From: WLMZ01 sp031410915
Lineage (GTDB): Bacteria; Actinomycetota; Acidimicrobiia; Acidimicrobiales; Ilumatobacteraceae
Assembly (NCBI GenBank): GCA_031410915.1
Contig: JANNZY010000110.1
Location: 1 to 6,686 of the forward strand
Direction of reading: 5' to 3'
DNA length: 6,686 bases
The position numbers and the translations under genes were made by a program. Each line of letters opens with the position of its first letter. The first letter of the stretch is position 1. Below the pieces are notes generated by a model. That model searched no databases, was not told the DNA's origin, and saw only the letters and a list, made by a program, of their open reading frames with translations. Positions 5,079-6,686 of the stretch are shown here, in pieces.

Positions 5079-6320
5079 GTGCCCCGTGCTCCTCGTGGCA
5101 AGCGTGTCATTGACTCGTCAACCGGGTCGTTCGTGGTGGTCAACCGCGCCCAACGCGGCCAACCGGACCCGTTCTTTGACAGGTCCCGCAACGTCTGGGT
5201 CGCGCCGTGGCGAAAGGCCGACGGCAGAACGGGACGACCGACCGGCCGGACGCGCGCCGCGGCTGAGGCGTCTCGCGACCGACACGTCGCTGCCGAGCTG
5301 GAGGCAGGGAAGTTCGCACCGCTCTCCGGCGGCTTCCACGCCGATACCAGCCTGACCGAACTCTCACGCTGGTGGCTTGATCACGTGGCCCGTCACCGTG
5401 TGCGCGTTACCACCTGGTCCACGTACGAGAAGCAGCTGCGCGTCGTCAACGAGCGACTCGGCGAAGTGCCCGTCCGAAAGCTTCGGCCAGAGCAGGTCGC
5501 CGGTGTGATCGCTGACATCGCAGACGCGGGCTCCGCTTCACGTGCTCGGAACATCCGGATGCTGCTTGTGCAACTGCTCGACGAGGCTGTCAACCTCGGT
5601 CTCGCAGAGGACAACGTCGCCAGGAAGGTGCGCTCACCTCGGGTGCCGAAGGTCCAACGACGAACAGTCTCCCCGGCTGAAGTGGCGCGGCTGGTCAGCG
5701 TGTGCGACGAGCGCTATGTCGCTGCGGTGGCTCTGTGCTTCGTTCAAGGCTGGCGTGTCAGCGAGGCTCTCGGGCTGGCTTGGCAAGACCTTGACCTTGA
5801 CGCTGGAACTGTCCGTCTGCGACGCGGCGCCAGGTACGCCGACGGCATCGGCATGGTGCTCGGCGCACCGAAGACCAGCCGCACCGCCGGCCGGCAACTA
5901 CTCGCTCCAACGACGCTCACGCTGCTGGCGGCGCACCATGACCGCTGGCAGCGACTGCGCGGAGAGCGGGTCGTGCCGTGGCCCGAAGTGTCGTATCAGG
6001 GTGAGGTGCTTGACCTCGTCTTCGTGAACCCCGCCGGAAGTCTGATGCTCCGCCAGCACGTCGACAAGGCGATCCGCAAGGCTGCGGAGGCGGTAGGGCT
6101 CGACCCGTCGGAGATCGGTACGCACACCGGTCGCCGTTCGGTGGTGACGAACCTCTACGCATCGGGCGACCTCGACCTCGAGGACGTGGCGAGGTTCGTC
6201 GGCCACTCCGATGTGTCCACGACCCGCGGCTACGTGCAGTCGGAGGGAGAACGGCCGCAGATGGTGTCGCGCAAGGCGTTCGGAATCCTGGACCCTGGAG
6301 TCGACGCATCCGGACGATGA
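5079..6320 (+). CDS. int: Tyrosine recombinase / site-specific integrase of an integrated element
   Basis: 413 residues. Tyrosine recombinases cut and rejoin att sites to insert or excise an element. The N-terminus (about 15-60) is basic and looks like an arm-binding domain, and a SAM-like core-binding domain follows (about 90-185). The catalytic domain keeps all six active-site residues: Arg226 (GWRVSEAL), Lys265 (APKTSR), His349 and Arg352 (THTGRRS), His376 (VGHSD) and the nucleophile Tyr385 (TTRGYV). The GTG start is set by GGGAGGT 6 bases upstream. No frameshift or stop interrupts it, so it may be active. Codon third positions are somewhat less GC-rich than in the tad genes, which fits acquired DNA. 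It is transcribed away from selC and towards the tRNA-Arg fragment 46 bases downstream, which is the likely attachment site. No excisionase or other element gene is seen nearby. Confidence 0.93.
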   Translation: MPRAPRGKRVIDSSTGSFVVVNRAQRGQPDPFFDRSRNVWVAPWRKADGRTGRPTGRTRAAAEASRDRHVAAELEAGKFAPLSGGFHADTSLTELSRWWLDHVARHRVRVTTWSTYEKQLRVVNERLGEVPVRKLRPEQVAGVIADIADAGSASRARNIRMLLVQLLDEAVNLGLAEDNVARKVRSPRVPKVQRRTVSPAEVARLVSVCDERYVAAVALCFVQGWRVSEALGLAWQDLDLDAGTVRLRRGARYADGIGMVLGAPKTSRTAGRQLLAPTTLTLLAAHHDRWQRLRGERVVPWPEVSYQGEVLDLVFVNPAGSLMLRQHVDKAIRKAAEAVGLDPSEIGTHTGRRSVVTNLYASGDLDLEDVARFVGHSDVSTTRGYVQSEGERPQMVSRKAFGILDPGVDASGR

Positions 6321-6334
6321 CGGCGGCTGAACCC

Positions 6335-6354
6335 GTGCACGGCTCCGCCTGCAC
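6335..6354 (+). terminator. Hairpin after int, possible terminator
   Basis: GTGCA and TGCAC, with inner GGC/GCC around a TCC loop, form an 8-pair stem with one bulged C, 14 bases after the int stop. No T-run follows, so intrinsic termination is uncertain. It also lies just before the tRNA fragment and could belong to the att region. Confidence 0.35.
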
Positions 6355-6366
6355 AGAGACTACGTG

Positions 6367-6410
6367 TTCCTAAACCGTGTGTCGCAGGTTCGAATCCTGC
6401 CGGGGGCGCT
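6367..6410 (+). pseudogene. Orphan 3' half of a tRNA-Arg(CCT) gene, probable attR-type site
   Basis: From the anticodon loop onward the layout is that of a normal tRNA. Loop TTCCTAA has anticodon CCT at 6369-6371. The 3' anticodon strand ACCGT (6374-6378), a 5-base variable loop and T arm GCAGG-TTCGAAT-CCTGC (6384-6400) follow. The acceptor strand is CGGGGGC (6401-6407) with G as discriminator, and no encoded CCA. The 5' half is absent: no GCCCCCG acceptor strand lies upstream at the right distance, and the preceding bases (ACGTG) pair with only three of five in the anticodon stem. A tRNA 3' half next to an integrase gene is the usual mark of an integrated element, where the fragment repeats the att core. 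Identity as Arg(CCT) rests on the loop and the GCCCCC-type acceptor. Confidence 0.8.
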
Positions 6411-6581
6411 TTGCAAATCGGCTCTCTACCAGGGAACACTACCTGGTGGCGGGCCGTGCGCAAGGAGTCCTGCCGTGCTTGGATTGACCTCCAGTGACCG
6501 TGCGTGACCGCCATTTGCCTCTGTCATTGGGAGTAGATTGGGAGGAGATGTTGGATGCACGCTGAGATGGACGACAGTCGC
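6411..6581. other. Non-coding flank right of the tRNA fragment
   Basis: No gene is supported here. Small features are a perfect 6-base inverted repeat ACCAGG/CCTGGT around 8 bases (6428-6447), two GTGACCG copies exactly 10 bases apart (6494-6500, 6504-6510), and GGAGGAG (6541-6547). If the tRNA fragment is the element's right end, this is chromosomal flank. Confidence 0.5.
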
Positions 6582-6686
6582 TCAGTGGGTCAACTTGTTC
6601 AGTTCGTTCAGCGCGGCTCGGACGCCGGGCCACCTGCTGCCGAGTGAGTGCAACACCTTGGCGATCTCGCGTTGACGTTGAGCGAG
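6582..6686 (-). CDS. C-terminal 34 codons of an unidentified gene, cut by window edge
   Basis: On the minus strand a frame is open from the window edge to a TGA at 6582-6584. It contains REIAKVLHSLGSRWPGVRAA and ends ELNKLTH. It looks helical and charged, and about four-fifths of third codon positions are G or C, as expected for a real gene here. I do not recognise the family. The 34 residues are too few for a firm call, and a weaker plus-strand ORF overlaps it. Confidence 0.4.
   Translation of the reverse strand, partial: LAQRQREIAKVLHSLGSRWPGVRAALNELNKLTH

Noticed and set aside
6230..6514. Minus-strand frame with the string PPAGFEPATHGLGTR
   Set aside because: This is the well-known false translation of a tRNA 3' half read antisense. 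Its value is only that it confirms the tRNA fragment at 6367-6410.
6555..6647. Plus-strand 30-codon ORF (starts MHAEMDDSRS) behind GGAGGAG
   Set aside because: The ribosome site is good, but third-position GC is lower than for the overlapping minus-strand frame, and no family is recognised. I prefer the minus-strand partial gene.
1..6686. CRISPR array, insertion sequence, rRNA or phage structural genes
   Set aside because: No regularly spaced repeats, transposase, terminal inverted repeats, rRNA or phage morphogenesis proteins were seen; the integrase is the only mobile-element gene.

Overview
The window looks like chromosomal DNA from a high-GC Gram-positive bacterium (Actinomycetota). The base composition is strongly GC-rich, and third codon positions in the real genes are mostly G or C. 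Start codons are often GTG, neighbouring genes overlap by 4 bases (GTGA), and the tad cluster has the order usual in actinobacteria (tadZ-tadA-tadB-tadC-small pilin). I cannot name the genus; an Acidimicrobiia-like or other non-model actinobacterium would fit, but that is a guess.

Region 1 (1-3544, minus strand) is the front part of a tad/Flp pilus operon, read from right to left. It holds a TadZ/CpaE-like ATPase (2891-3544), the TadA/CpaF secretion ATPase (1758-2894), the inner-membrane platform proteins TadB (1039-1761) and TadC (219-935), and the N-terminal 60 residues of a small Flp-type pilin (1-182, running off the left edge). TadZ/TadA and TadA/TadB overlap by 4 bases. A 103-base gap before tadC contains a diverged tandem copy of the 3' end of tadB. 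Together these genes would place, power and anchor a tight-adherence type pilus. TadE/F-type minor pilins and the prepilin peptidase are not in the window.

Region 2 (3545-4807) has a 127-base spacer, then on the minus strand a D-2-hydroxyacid dehydrogenase (3672-4676). Its homologous N-terminus begins upstream of any ATG, GTG or TTG. Overlapping its inferred start by 4 bases is a 24-codon membrane-peptide ORF (4673-4747).

Region 3 (4808-6410, plus strand) starts with a complete selenocysteine tRNA gene (selC, 4808-4903), which implies that the organism makes selenoproteins. Next come a 175-base non-coding stretch full of short direct and inverted repeats, a complete tyrosine recombinase (5079-6320, all six catalytic residues present), and then an orphan 3' half of a tRNA-Arg(CCT) gene (6367-6410). 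The tRNA half directly behind an integrase gene is the signature of an element end (attR-like). The geometry puts the element to its left, yet no complete tRNA-Arg(CCT) lies in the window. Either the element is large and contains selC and the tad genes, or its left end has been lost or rearranged. Region 4 (6411-6686) is mostly non-coding flank and ends in the C-terminal 34 codons of an unidentified minus-strand gene.

I did not find a clear new defence or other novel system. The most unusual parts are the int/tRNA-fragment/selC junction and its repeat-rich int leader.
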